Source: a virus. Taken from it: DNA of 48,058 nt. Under the pieces are notes generated by a model. That model was given only the letters and a program-made list of their open reading frames with translations. It was not told the origin of the DNA and searched no databases. Shown one piece after another: positions 1 through 7,997 of the stretch. The stretch is taken from positions 1 through 48,058 of the IMG/VR virus record IMGVR_UViG_3300010334_000088. The stretch is one strand, 5' to 3'. The translations under genes and the position numbers were made by a program. The number at the start of each line of letters is the position of its first letter. Position 1 is the first letter of the stretch.

Positions 1-1
1 A

Positions 2-529
2 ATGTTGCAGGACATTGTGAAACAAGGCGGCTCACCCATGAGCCGGATCATTGACGCACAAGTGGCAGTGGAAAAGATTTTGAATCGCGGCATTGTGTGT
101 GGCGATGGTAAAGTTCGCAAGTATCACATTGACTACAACTCAGATTTTGACGGTGTAGAAATCTACAGCGATGACTACTATAACCATGGTGATCATGATG
201 ACTCCATAGACAGTCGTACCGGCCAACCATTTGGCCCCTATGAGCACGTGGAGTTTGCAGGCGATGAACTAGACGAAAGCATCGACGAAGCCAAGTATCA
301 CGGTCATGAAGTGTCTTTGGGCAAGAAAATGTCCGGCGATGTGAAAAAATACAAAGTGTATGTTCGCAATCCCAAAACTGGCAACATCAAAAAAGTCAAC
401 TTTGGTGACCCCAACATGCGTATTCACAAGAGCAACCCTGCACGTCGTAGAAGTTTTAGAGCAAGACATCACTGTGACAATCCCGGCCCAAGAACCAGTG
501 CCAATTATTGGTCATGCCGTAACTGGTAA
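2..529 (+). CDS. Conserved phage protein, 5' end probably cut by the window
   Basis: The frame is open to the left edge, so the visible ATG may be internal; another possible start is the ATG at 38 (MSRIID). The last ~60 residues form a compact basic module: a KVYVRNPKTGN segment, then FGDPNMRIH, then PARRRSFRARHHC and a tail ending YWSCRNW. I recall this module as the C-terminus of several T4-like marine phage proteins of unknown role. Two cysteines and clustered His/Arg could bind metal or nucleic acid, but this is inference. The middle is rich in Asp, Tyr and His. It lies ahead of virion-like genes, so a late or structural role is plausible. No enzymatic motif is visible. Confidence 0.7.
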   Translation: MLQDIVKQGGSPMSRIIDAQVAVEKILNRGIVCGDGKVRKYHIDYNSDFDGVEIYSDDYYNHGDHDDSIDSRTGQPFGPYEHVEFAGDELDESIDEAKYHGHEVSLGKKMSGDVKKYKVYVRNPKTGNIKKVNFGDPNMRIHKSNPARRRSFRARHHCDNPGPRTSANYWSCRNW

Positions 530-534
530 ATGCC

Positions 535-714
535 ATGACACAACAATATCAAACCTATGCCGAAACAATGTCACGCTTGGCCGAACGTCACCCGCCAGCA
601 CCAACACCTGCAGAGGTACGCAATCAACCTGCAATGATACCCGGCGTATTAAGTCAGACCACAAATCTGTTTCGCCCAGTGGCAGTGGCAGATCTCAATA
701 AGGAATCAAAATAA
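535..714 (+). CDS. Small hypothetical protein, 59 residues
   Basis: A short frame beginning MTQQYQTYAETMSRLAERHP and ending in NKESK. It fills the gap between the upstream gene and the virion-like gene at 714, and its stop overlaps the next start (ATAATGG), which suggests translational coupling. The middle is rich in Pro and Ala (PPAPTPAEV). No domain is recognised. It is preferred over the competing frame at 360-701 because it has the right spacing and coupling and does not run through the upstream gene. Function unknown; probably a late gene by context. Confidence 0.6.
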   Translation: MTQQYQTYAETMSRLAERHPPAPTPAEVRNQPAMIPGVLSQTTNLFRPVAVADLNKESK

Positions 715-1037
715 TGGCTATTCAAGTCGTCAACGCCGCAGCCAACGTGCTGTGGACCACAGATAAAGTAGAAATCGCTACCACAACTGCCAACGTGACT
801 TTTCAAGTGTCGGTTGTGCAACTGACCTACTCACAGTACAATGGTAACGTTGCCAACGCCAACATGACCACACCCACTGGCAATCTATACGCCAACGCTA
901 TAGTTGTTCCTGGCAACACAGTACAACAGTATTATGTTGGTGCCGGTAACTATCTTAACATAATCACAGGCACTGGCTTCTCGGCCACTGCACTGGGCAC
1001 AGCAACATCAGCCACAGCGGGCTCAAACGGCATCTAA
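714..1037 (+). CDS. Small Ala/Thr/Asn-rich virion-like protein
   Basis: A 107-residue protein starting MAIQVVNAAANVLW and ending in a Gly/Ala/Thr/Ser-rich tail. The composition (many Thr, Val, Asn, Ala; no Cys; few charges) and predicted beta-rich alternation resemble small structural proteins of T4-like marine phages, and it recalls the 143-residue protein at 34239. Its start overlaps the preceding stop. It is the first of a run of late-type genes. No catalytic motif is visible. A capsid decoration or tail-associated role is possible but unproven. Confidence 0.65.
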   Translation: MAIQVVNAAANVLWTTDKVEIATTTANVTFQVSVVQLTYSQYNGNVANANMTTPTGNLYANAIVVPGNTVQQYYVGAGNYLNIITGTGFSATALGTATSATAGSNGI

Positions 1038-1038
1038 C

Positions 1039-1422
1039 ATGCGGGCCCGAGAATTTGTTGCTGAGGATCGCAAAGGCGATATTCCTGGCGGACATCACAA
1101 CGCCATGCCATCTGCTTGGCGCATGCGTGATAACGGTGGTTACGACAGAAGCAATCACTTGAATCGTGTGATGATGGCAGCAGCCATGCATGATGGCAAG
1201 ACCAATAAGCCCATACCTCGTGATCAAATGGATCCTGCATCCTGGGTAGAAAAATACAACACTGCCCATCCCTACACCCAGGAAGAAGACAACATGGTTC
1301 AGGGTGCGTTAAAAACCATTGGCGCCGAATCGGAACATATTGTTAGTAGTCGAAAAAGTTCTGAAAATCCCGACGTACACAAAACCAGTCCAGTTCGGGG
1401 ATTTGCCGGATATCCCAGATGA
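1039..1422 (+). CDS. MRAREF-family protein, copy 1; possible capsid-targeted internal protein
   Basis: 127 residues, first of three tandem paralogues. The N-terminus MRAREFVAE resembles the T4 capsid-targeting sequence MKTYQEFIAE, which directs internal proteins into the prohead and is cleaved by gp21 protease after the Glu. The C-terminus ends TSPVRGFAGYPR, matching the other copies. The middle (His, Met and Asn rich) differs most from copies 2 and 3. The stop overlaps the next start (ATGA), implying coupled translation. Seen: the shared ends. Known: T4 CTS processing. Inferred: packaging with or inside the head. No enzymatic domain is recognised. Confidence 0.75.
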   Translation: MRAREFVAEDRKGDIPGGHHNAMPSAWRMRDNGGYDRSNHLNRVMMAAAMHDGKTNKPIPRDQMDPASWVEKYNTAHPYTQEEDNMVQGALKTIGAESEHIVSSRKSSENPDVHKTSPVRGFAGYPR

Positions 1423-1802
1423 GAGCCCGAGAATTCATTACAGAGCAAATGGGTCGACTGCCAGACACGGCTGCCAAACCATTGCAACACACATATTTTA
1501 TTCCAGGTATCAAAAACAACGATGCCTATCACACCTATAGACTCAGCGTGGCCATAGCCCGAGCCCGAGCCAACAACGGCGGCTATGGGGATGACATGCC
1601 TGAATTCACCAGCGTGAGTGCGTTTGGGCAAAATGCCATTGTGGCTGGATTCAATGACAGTGTGGAAACAGTACTAGACCAAGCACTGGCCATGACAGAT
1701 ACCCCGGGCGGCAAACACCTGGTTGGCACCAAACCCAGCCAGGAACCTGATTTTGTAAATGATCACAGCATAGTACGACCGTTCCGAGGCTACCCCAGAT
1801 GA
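1419..1802 (+). CDS. MRAREF-family protein, copy 2
   Basis: 127 residues with N-terminus MRAREFITE and C-terminus SIVRPFRGYPR. The middle aligns by eye with copy 3: an IPGIKNND segment, then a YRLSVAIARARA helix, then a conserved acidic/Gly region. The first ~18 nt of the gene are identical to copy 3, so the duplication is visible in DNA as well as protein. It overlaps both neighbours by 4 nt (ATGA). By analogy with the T4 CTS, cleavage after Glu9 would remove the leader. Function of the mature part is unknown. Confidence 0.75.
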   Translation: MRAREFITEQMGRLPDTAAKPLQHTYFIPGIKNNDAYHTYRLSVAIARARANNGGYGDDMPEFTSVSAFGQNAIVAGFNDSVETVLDQALAMTDTPGGKHLVGTKPSQEPDFVNDHSIVRPFRGYPR

Positions 1803-2191
1803 GAGCCCGAGAATTCGTCAGCGAAGGACGCACCGGCTCTATCACACGTGATGTGGGCTTGGCCTTGCCTGGCGCTTTCAAGATTCCTGCACTACAAAAC
1901 AACGATCCCTACAAGCAGTACAGATTTGGAGTGGCCATTGCTGGCGCCAAGGGTGCCGCACAACGTGCCCGGGACGGAGTACCACCTTTTGACGGCCCAT
2001 CCAGTACGTTTGGTGAAGACATGATCATTGTGAGTTATGATCCGCATGTTAAAACCTATATCGACGATGCGCTACACAGTATGGATATGCCATCAAGCGA
2101 TGCTGTACAAGTTGGCACCATGGCCAGCGAAGAAGCACCTGATGTAGACACAACAAGCCCTGTGCGCGGATTCCAAGGGTATCCAAGATAA
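1799..2191 (+). CDS. MRAREF-family protein, copy 3
   Basis: 130 residues with N-terminus MRAREFVSE and C-terminus TSPVRGFQGYPR. It shares with copy 2 an IPALQNNDPY segment, a YRFGVAIAGAK helix and the spacing to the C-terminal GYPR box. The stop overlaps the start of the Ntn-hydrolase-like gene (TAATG), so all four genes from 1039 look co-translated. As with the other copies, the N-terminus fits a T4-type capsid-targeting leader; the remainder has no recognised domain. Three linked diverged copies suggest selection for variants, for example internal proteins with different host targets. Confidence 0.75.
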   Translation: MRAREFVSEGRTGSITRDVGLALPGAFKIPALQNNDPYKQYRFGVAIAGAKGAAQRARDGVPPFDGPSSTFGEDMIIVSYDPHVKTYIDDALHSMDMPSSDAVQVGTMASEEAPDVDTTSPVRGFQGYPR

Positions 2192-3075
2192 TGTGTGTGA
2201 TTGTGGCCAAATACTTTGACGAGATAGGATGGGTCGCTGTCAAAAATCGCGACCGCAACTACACCCCTGAAATCAGTTTTGAGAGAATCAACGACAAAGA
2301 CGGCATAGAACGACTGCTGTTTGAAGATGACGTGACCAAGTACATGGAAGGCATCAACTCTGAAGGTGTGGGCATACTCAGCGCCAGTCTCATGGTACAG
2401 GATGATGAAAAAGAAATCACCAAGCACACCAAAGAAAAGTCTCCTGACGGCGAACGCATTCGTCGTGCTTTGAAAATGCCCACAGCAAGAACAGCCGCCG
2501 AAGCCTGTGCAGAATACCGACTCACTGGCAACTCAGTGATCATTGATCGTGAACATTGTTTTTTGCTGGAAAGTTGCAACGATGCCAATGGTGACTATCA
2601 CCATGTGTTGAGAGAAATTCCTCGAGATCACACAGTGGCCAGAAGCAATCATGGCATATGGTTGCAATGGGCCGGCTATCAGCGTGATCCCAAAAATGAA
2701 AGTGGTACTCTAAGTAGAATTTCCAGCGAAGCGCGACGCTTGCAGGCGCAAGCAGTGGTACGCACTGCGGATGATCCTGAAGACCTGATTGATGGTCTGT
2801 GCCAAGTGTATCTGGAAAATCCACAAATGAACATCATGCGTACCAGTACCGATCGTAAAAAAATGCGCACCACAGCCCAGATCATGATCATACCCAGTGA
2901 AGAAACCATGTTTGTTCGTCCAGTCAGTAGTAACATAACTTTTGACTTTTGGAAACTCAACCGCCCAGGAGCAGATACCTGGGTAGAAATACTCAGTAAC
3001 AGAGCATTGTACCGCAAGGTGCGTGATACAGATCCACCGTTTGGTGAAATAAATCCCACGCATCAAACCGAATAA
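2191..3075 (+). CDS. Ntn-hydrolase-fold protein (NRDE / C45 / choloylglycine-hydrolase-like)
   Basis: 294 residues beginning MCVIVAKYF, so removing Met would expose Cys2 as an N-terminal nucleophile. The following GWVAVKNRDRNY (about residues 13-24) is typical of Ntn hydrolases that cleave or form amide bonds (acyltransferase, acylase and NRDE families). A conserved-looking TGNSVII segment and a RSNHG box further on fit the same fold. The substrate cannot be read from the sequence. It is coupled to the MRAREF genes, so it may act late, perhaps on the envelope, on host metabolites or on a virion protein. Length is normal for the fold. Fold fairly likely; activity uncertain. Confidence 0.6.
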   Translation: MCVIVAKYFDEIGWVAVKNRDRNYTPEISFERINDKDGIERLLFEDDVTKYMEGINSEGVGILSASLMVQDDEKEITKHTKEKSPDGERIRRALKMPTARTAAEACAEYRLTGNSVIIDREHCFLLESCNDANGDYHHVLREIPRDHTVARSNHGIWLQWAGYQRDPKNESGTLSRISSEARRLQAQAVVRTADDPEDLIDGLCQVYLENPQMNIMRTSTDRKKMRTTAQIMIIPSEETMFVRPVSSNITFDFWKLNRPGADTWVEILSNRALYRKVRDTDPPFGEINPTHQTE

Positions 3076-3078
3076 ATA
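3071..3078 (+). promoter_or_regulatory. Late-promoter-like box AATAAATA
   Basis: Seven of the eight bases of the T4 late -10 element TATAAATA, 23 nt upstream of the endonuclease start. No sigma-70 -35 box lies at the correct distance. A GAGG ribosome site follows at about 3091. Confidence 0.45.
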
Positions 3079-3101
3079 TTATACTATTTAGAGGTTACTT
3101 T

Positions 3102-3920
3102 ATGAAACAAATTCTCGCCCTTGTGGTCTTGGCCGCAAGCCTCTCTGCTCAGGCCTGGACACAACGTGCTCCAAATCCTCCTGCTCAATGTCAAATACAT
3201 GCACCTTATGGTTTCCCACAAACCGCCGGCGTTGCTCCTATTTGCCGTCAGGCATATTTAGTGGGTTACGATGCGGCAGCCCGGTTGCCCAAGTATGTGA
3301 CCTATGAACTCATACCACCTAACGCACTAGGCTGTGTTGCTAGAACCAATGCATTTGCCGCTGACCAATCAGTGCCCGGTGGAGCCACACCAGACGACTA
3401 TGCTGGTACTGGCTATGACAAAGGACATATGAGTCCAGATGGTGACTTGTCATGGGATCCACAAGTTGAGTATGAATCATTCCTCATGACCAACATGAGT
3501 CCACAAGCAGGCTCACTCAATCGTGGTATTTGGAAACTGTTGGAAACAAGTGTGCGTGGTTGGGTAGTGCAACTTAATCAAAGTTATACTGTTTATGTTG
3601 GTGGCGTTTACAATGCACAAGATCTCAAAATTGGCCGAGGCGTTGTTGTGCCACATGCATTCTACAAGATTGTGATCAACAATCAGACCAACGAAGTTGC
3701 AGGTTGGATGTTTCCGCATGTCAAGCCATATCCTAACTTGGGCAATGACTTGACCCGGTTTCGTTTGTCAGTGGCAGATATCCAGAAACAAGGTGGTGTG
3801 ATTTATGCGTTTCCTGCTGGTGCAAAAGAATTACCGCCTGGTAAAGAATGGCCTGTGGATTTTGGCAAGTTGACCAACGCAAAACGTGCCAAGTGTGGTA
3901 CCAATGCTTCCGCAGACTAA
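3102..3920 (+). CDS. Exported DNA/RNA non-specific endonuclease (NUC1 family)
   Basis: 272 residues. Residues 1-18 form a Sec signal peptide: a Lys, a Leu/Val/Ala core and a probable cleavage at SAQA. The DNA/RNA non-specific (beta-beta-alpha metal) nuclease motif is at about 105-116, GYDKGHMSPDGD, a variant of DRGH with His109 as general base; NMSPQAGSLNRGIWKLLE at 131-148 supplies the metal-binding Asn. Cysteines at 30, 48, 78 and ~266 could form disulfides in the periplasm. It should degrade nucleic acid outside the cytoplasm, perhaps competing DNA or lysis debris. Export of a nuclease by a lytic phage is unusual. A GAGG ribosome site precedes the ATG. Confidence 0.85.
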   Translation: MKQILALVVLAASLSAQAWTQRAPNPPAQCQIHAPYGFPQTAGVAPICRQAYLVGYDAAARLPKYVTYELIPPNALGCVARTNAFAADQSVPGGATPDDYAGTGYDKGHMSPDGDLSWDPQVEYESFLMTNMSPQAGSLNRGIWKLLETSVRGWVVQLNQSYTVYVGGVYNAQDLKIGRGVVVPHAFYKIVINNQTNEVAGWMFPHVKPYPNLGNDLTRFRLSVADIQKQGGVIYAFPAGAKELPPGKEWPVDFGKLTNAKRAKCGTNASAD

Positions 3921-3993
3921 TCCTGATCAGTATCCTGTATACCCCGAGGACGACGGTCGCGATCGATATCGTAATCCTTACAGTCCAGTTTAA
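3904..3993 (+). CDS. Possible very small protein, 29 residues
   Basis: A frame starting MLPQTNPDQYPVYPEDDGRD begins inside the end of the nuclease gene and ends 3 nt before the terminase start. It fills the only gap between these genes. It is rich in Pro, Tyr and Asp with no hydrophobic segment. There is no clear ribosome site, so translation would depend on coupling with the nuclease stop at 3918-3920. It may equally be a non-coding spacer. Confidence 0.3.
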   Translation: MLPQTNPDQYPVYPEDDGRDRYRNPYSPV

Positions 3994-3996
3994 TCC

Positions 3997-5568
3997 ATGA
4001 ACAAAACACCAGAAGGCGTACTGGTCAAAGCACCATACAAGCGTCAAACATTTTCAGACGATCAACTGCAAGAGTTTCTTGCCTGTGCTGATCCTCAGGA
4101 TGGCCCGCACTTCTTCCTGGACAACTTCTTTTACATACAGCATCCCACACAGGGCAAGATGCTGTATCATCCGTTTCCTTATCAAAAGCGACTGATTGAA
4201 ACTTATCACAACAATCGCTATTCAATCTCCATGATGCCGCGACAGACCGGCAAGTCAACATCGGCGGCTGGTTACATTCTTTGGTACGCTATGTTTGTGC
4301 CAGACTCAACTATCCTCATTGCCGCACACAAGTACACAGGTGCTCAAGAGATCATGCAACGTATTAGATTTGCATACGAACTGTGTCCAGATCATATCCG
4401 CGCAGGTGTCACAAGTTACAACAAAGGCTCCATAGACTTTGAAAACGGATCACGCATAGTGTCAGCCACAACAACTGAAACAACTGGTCGTGGTATGTCA
4501 ATAACACTCTTGTACGCTGACGAGTTTGCGTTTGTGCGGCCCACTATTGCTACTGAGTTTTGGACTAGTATCTCTCCTACCTTGGCCACAGGTGGTAAGG
4601 CAATTATTACGTCAACCCCCAACTCAGACGAAGATCAGTTTGCCTTGATCTGGAAAGGTGCCAACAAATGTATAGATGAGTTTGGCAACCCAACTGAACT
4701 GGGCATGAATGGGTTCCGAGCATTTAGAAGTTACTGGCAAGAGCACCCGGATCGCGATGAGGCCTGGGGCGAGAACATGCGGGCACAGTTAGGTGATGAT
4801 CGTTTCCGCCGAGAGATTGGCTGTGAGTTCATTATCAATGATGAAACCTTGATTGCTCCGGCTAAACTGTTGGACTTGGAAAGTCGTGATCCTTGGAAAC
4901 GCACAGGACATGTGCGTTGGTACGAAGCCATCAAGCCCGACTCAATCTACGTAGTAGCACTAGATCCCTCATTAGGCACTGGTGGAGATCCTGCGGCCAT
5001 ACAGATCTTTGAAGCCAACACCACACGCCAAGTGGGTGAGTGGACACACAACCGCACACCCATTCCAGAACAGATACGCATCCTGTCAGACATCTGTAAG
5101 TACATCAACGAAACTGTGCAAAACGACAAGAATATCTACTACAGCATTGAAAATAACACCATTGGCGAAGCAGGCTTGATCTCTATTGCAGAATTTGGCG
5201 AAGAAAACATACAGGGTTACTTTTTGTCAGATCCACACATGAGCGGCAGTAACCGCCGTATGCGCAAGGGCTTTAATACCACGCACAAGAGCAAATTGTC
5301 GGCCTGTGCCAAAGTCAAAAATCTCGTAGAAACCAACAGAATGACTGTGCATAGTGCGGCACTAATAAGTGAACTCAAAACCTTTGTAGCATCAGGACTA
5401 AGTTTTGCCGCTAAGATAGGCGAAACAGACGACCTGGTCATGAGTATGTTGCTGGCCGTGCGCATGATGCAGGTTTTACAGAGTTTTTACACAGAACTAG
5501 ACAGTCAAATGAAGGATCACACTGACAATGTAATTGAGCCCATGCCCTTTATATCAACTATGTATTGA
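3997..5568 (+). CDS. Terminase large subunit (gp17-like)
   Basis: 523 residues. This is the packaging motor that pumps DNA into proheads at the portal and cuts concatemers. The N-terminal ATPase has Walker A MMPRQTGKST (79-88), Walker B ITLLYADEFA (169-178) with the catalytic Glu after Asp, and coupling motif STPN (206-209). The C-terminal RNase H-like nuclease has acidic residues in ALDPSLGTGG (Asp323), YYSIENN (Glu385) and ETDDL (Asp478/479). The length is shorter than T4 gp17 (610) but complete for marine relatives. No small terminase gene was recognised next to it. The start lies 3 nt after a small upstream frame; there is no strong ribosome site. Confidence 0.95.
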   Translation: MNKTPEGVLVKAPYKRQTFSDDQLQEFLACADPQDGPHFFLDNFFYIQHPTQGKMLYHPFPYQKRLIETYHNNRYSISMMPRQTGKSTSAAGYILWYAMFVPDSTILIAAHKYTGAQEIMQRIRFAYELCPDHIRAGVTSYNKGSIDFENGSRIVSATTTETTGRGMSITLLYADEFAFVRPTIATEFWTSISPTLATGGKAIITSTPNSDEDQFALIWKGANKCIDEFGNPTELGMNGFRAFRSYWQEHPDRDEAWGENMRAQLGDDRFRREIGCEFIINDETLIAPAKLLDLESRDPWKRTGHVRWYEAIKPDSIYVVALDPSLGTGGDPAAIQIFEANTTRQVGEWTHNRTPIPEQIRILSDICKYINETVQNDKNIYYSIENNTIGEAGLISIAEFGEENIQGYFLSDPHMSGSNRRMRKGFNTTHKSKLSACAKVKNLVETNRMTVHSAALISELKTFVASGLSFAAKIGETDDLVMSMLLAVRMMQVLQSFYTELDSQMKDHTDNVIEPMPFISTMY

Positions 5569-5574
5569 TAAATA
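5567..5574 (+). promoter_or_regulatory. Late-promoter-like box GATAAATA
   Basis: Overlaps the terminase stop and ends 7 nt before the ATG of the 798-residue protein. If transcription starts about 6 nt past the box, as at T4 late promoters, the mRNA begins at or next to the start codon. Confidence 0.5.
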
Positions 5575-5581
5575 TAACACT

Positions 5582-7978
5582 ATGGCAGCCAACTCACCCG
5601 GACAACAACTTAACGATCTATTGGTCACTAGAAATTTTGACCCTGAAGCACTGGATGCACGAACCGGCAAGCCGCCCTTGGATGCACAAGGCGCTCCTGA
5701 TTCTGAAGCAGCCGACATGTTCACATTTGACTGGGTTGCCAACTCTGGTAAAAACTACGGCACAGTGGTTTGCTTGCTGGGCGCTGACAACAATTTTGAA
5801 GTTTACTTTGGCGACAATCTAGGCCGTGGCATGGAGTTTGACGACAAGAATGACTGGTATGAATTCCTGGCACAATTGCGCAACTTTGCCAAACGCAATC
5901 TCTTGCGTTACGACCTTCAAAATCTTCGCAGACTAAAATACACCATGGCCGGAATGGCAGCCATCAAAGAAGGCCTGTTTGAAGGCTACTATGGCAACCG
6001 CAAGGTCAGTTATGCTGGCAAGCCTACCGAAGCCAGACTCATGATCAAACATGATCGCACACTAGGCGAGAACGATGCACGTTTCCGCTATGTGGAAAGC
6101 ATATTCATTGAAACAGTGGCCGGAGAGCGTTTCCGACTGCCATTCCGTAAACTGGCCGGTGGCCGTGCCATGTTGGAACATGTGCGCCACGGTGGCACAC
6201 CTTATGATGCACGTGGACAGCACATTGTGGAAATGGTTGAACAGATCAATGTGCTGAGCCAGTTCCGCAGAGCACACCAGGGTCGAGTGTTTGAAGGTGC
6301 TGCCGGCGAACTGGTAGCAGAAACAACAGAATATCTTGACCGACTGCGTCACAATCTCAAAGCAGTCAGTCACGATCGCGGTTACACACAATACTTTGAA
6401 TCCTGGAGCCCGGCTGATGTGTTGGAATCAGATCTCATAGTGGAAGATTTAAAAAGCCTGTTTGTGGAAACACGTATTGATCCACGCATAGAGCAGGCAT
6501 TGCCCATGTTGGCACGAATACAAAAGGAAGCACAAGCCATGAAAGAAGCAGAAATATTTGAATCCTGGGCCAATCGTATCGTAGAAGGTACCTGGGCCCT
6601 GCCAGAAACTCCCGAGCAACAGGATGAACTCAAGCAGTTGATGAGCCAGCCCTTGCCAGTAGGCGCTGACGGTATGAATGCTACAGAACAACTGTATGGT
6701 TTGATTGGTGATGACGAGTTGTTTGACATCATTGGCAACATCGCTGAAGAAAATCCCGACGCCAACTGCTGGGAAGATCCACGTGTGCAGGACCGACTGG
6801 AAGAACTGGGCGTGTACATGGTCACACCAGTAGAACCTGCTCAAGCAACTGAAACACCTCCTGTGGCCGAAGGCAGACCAGAAGACTTGCCTGGTATTGA
6901 TTACCCACGTCCAGGAGAAGGTCCGCGCAAAGCACCCAAGAGTGATGAACACAATCCATATCCTTTCAGCCGGGAAGAAGACGAAGACTACTTCCGTGAA
7001 ATCTTCCGCAAGAAGCGTGAAGCCGCCAAACAACAAGGCATGTCGGAAGGCGACATGGATGACGACGAGCCATGGCACGGTATCCATGATCCAGAATTGT
7101 TGCAAGATTTGATTGCTGATGCAAAGAGCATGGATTATGATGATTTCCATGACACACATAGCAACCTGCTCAATGATACTCATGAGTTCTGGGATCACTA
7201 TCACGGTGGTGTAGCAGAAGGCGACAACCTGAGCACATTCGAAGAGGCTGAATGCAACCATACTGAGGCAGGAGAACACTGCCCAGAACACGGCCTGGCC
7301 GAGTGCGGCAACTACGGCATGTACGAATCGGAATTGGCAAGAATAAAATCATTGGCCATGGTAGAGGGAGTAGTAGGTGCCGCAATAGGCGGCATTGGTG
7401 GAGCCTTGGTAGGTGGCCCAGCCGGAGCAAGAATTGGTGCATCACTTGGTAATGCGATTGGTAATGCAATTGACAGTGATAACAAAGAAACCACAGATGA
7501 AGCAATTATGGTCAACCCAGGCACTACTATTATGAACCCTGATACTGAAAAGATGGCCAACCCTGAATTAGAAAAACACAATACTTGGCAGAAACAGGAT
7601 GCAGAAGCAGATAGAATAAAATGGGGCGGCGGCGGAGTTCCTGCCAACACATCAGCACCTCAAAAATCTGGTCTTGCTGCCAAACCTGGTGATGTAATTG
7701 ATGTTGATGCCAAAGAAGTAGAAGAAGGCGATATTCCACCTGAATTTGTTAGCGGAGCACGTGGACAACCGACTACACTTGATGTAATAAATTACAAAGA
7801 TTACACATCTGACATGAAAAGTAATTTTGGTCAAGACTGGAAACCTGATCCAAAACCAACAGGACCATACGATACTGCTAAACTTGGATCGCCCCGATAT
7901 TCTCAACCACCAGTAGAGGAATCTCAAGATACCGATGCACTTTTGGCAAGAATAAAATCATTGGCTTTGCTCAAATGA
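5582..7978 (+). CDS. Large multidomain phage protein with glycine zipper and duplicated LARIKSLA motif
   Basis: 798 residues from MAANSPGQQL; the frame extends upstream into terminase, but this ATG follows a late box. The N-terminal ~320 residues form a domain I recall as conserved in T4-like marine phages but without assigned function. A motif FESWANRIVEGTWALPET lies near residue 327. The middle is acidic. A CNHTEAGEHCPEHGLAECG stretch at about 559-577 could bind zinc. A glycine zipper (VVGAAIGGIGGALVGGPAG) follows at about 596-614. LARIKSLA occurs at 585-592 and again at 788-795, just before the C-terminus. A head-associated or membrane-contacting virion protein is plausible; no enzyme motif is seen. 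Confidence 0.8.
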   Translation: MAANSPGQQLNDLLVTRNFDPEALDARTGKPPLDAQGAPDSEAADMFTFDWVANSGKNYGTVVCLLGADNNFEVYFGDNLGRGMEFDDKNDWYEFLAQLRNFAKRNLLRYDLQNLRRLKYTMAGMAAIKEGLFEGYYGNRKVSYAGKPTEARLMIKHDRTLGENDARFRYVESIFIETVAGERFRLPFRKLAGGRAMLEHVRHGGTPYDARGQHIVEMVEQINVLSQFRRAHQGRVFEGAAGELVAETTEYLDRLRHNLKAVSHDRGYTQYFESWSPADVLESDLIVEDLKSLFVETRIDPRIEQALPMLARIQKEAQAMKEAEIFESWANRIVEGTWALPETPEQQDELKQLMSQPLPVGADGMNATEQLYGLIGDDELFDIIGNIAEENPDANCWEDPRVQDRLEELGVYMVTPVEPAQATETPPVAEGRPEDLPGIDYPRPGEGPRKAPKSDEHNPYPFSREEDEDYFREIFRKKREAAKQQGMSEGDMDDDEPWHGIHDPELLQDLIADAKSMDYDDFHDTHSNLLNDTHEFWDHYHGGVAEGDNLSTFEEAECNHTEAGEHCPEHGLAECGNYGMYESELARIKSLAMVEGVVGAAIGGIGGALVGGPAGARIGASLGNAIGNAIDSDNKETTDEAIMVNPGTTIMNPDTEKMANPELEKHNTWQKQDAEADRIKWGGGGVPANTSAPQKSGLAAKPGDVIDVDAKEVEEGDIPPEFVSGARGQPTTLDVINYKDYTSDMKSNFGQDWKPDPKPTGPYDTAKLGSPRYSQPPVEESQDTDALLARIKSLALLK
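7334..7356 (+). repeat. 23-nt direct repeat, copy 1 (encodes LARIKSLA)
   Basis: Identical over 23 nt to 7943-7965 in the same gene and frame. Copy 1 lies just before the glycine zipper. Perfect identity at synonymous positions suggests recent duplication or gene conversion. Confidence 0.9.
7943..7965 (+). repeat. 23-nt direct repeat, copy 2 (encodes LARIKSLA)
   Basis: Second exact copy, encoding the last residues of the 798-residue protein. The repeat could allow deletion of the ~600 nt between the copies without shifting frame (609 nt, divisible by 3). Confidence 0.9.
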
Positions 7979-7986
7979 GATAAATA
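7979..7986 (+). promoter_or_regulatory. Late-promoter-like box GATAAATA
   Basis: Directly after the stop of the 798-residue gene and 73 nt before the homing endonuclease start. Confidence 0.35.
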
Positions 7987-7997
7987 AAACAAACAAA

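Noticed and set aside
360-701. 113-residue + strand frame near the left edge
   Set aside because: It overlaps two better genes (2-529 and 535-714) in another frame and has low-complexity Thr/Asn content.
5534-5581. Extension of the 798-residue protein 16 codons upstream
   Set aside because: The extension lies inside terminase and upstream of the late box; the ATG at 5582 is better placed.
6449-7291. Long minus-strand frame (280 residues) opposite the 798-residue gene
   Set aside because: It is a shadow: the + strand gene has protein-like composition and context, while this frame is rich in Phe, Cys and His without motifs.
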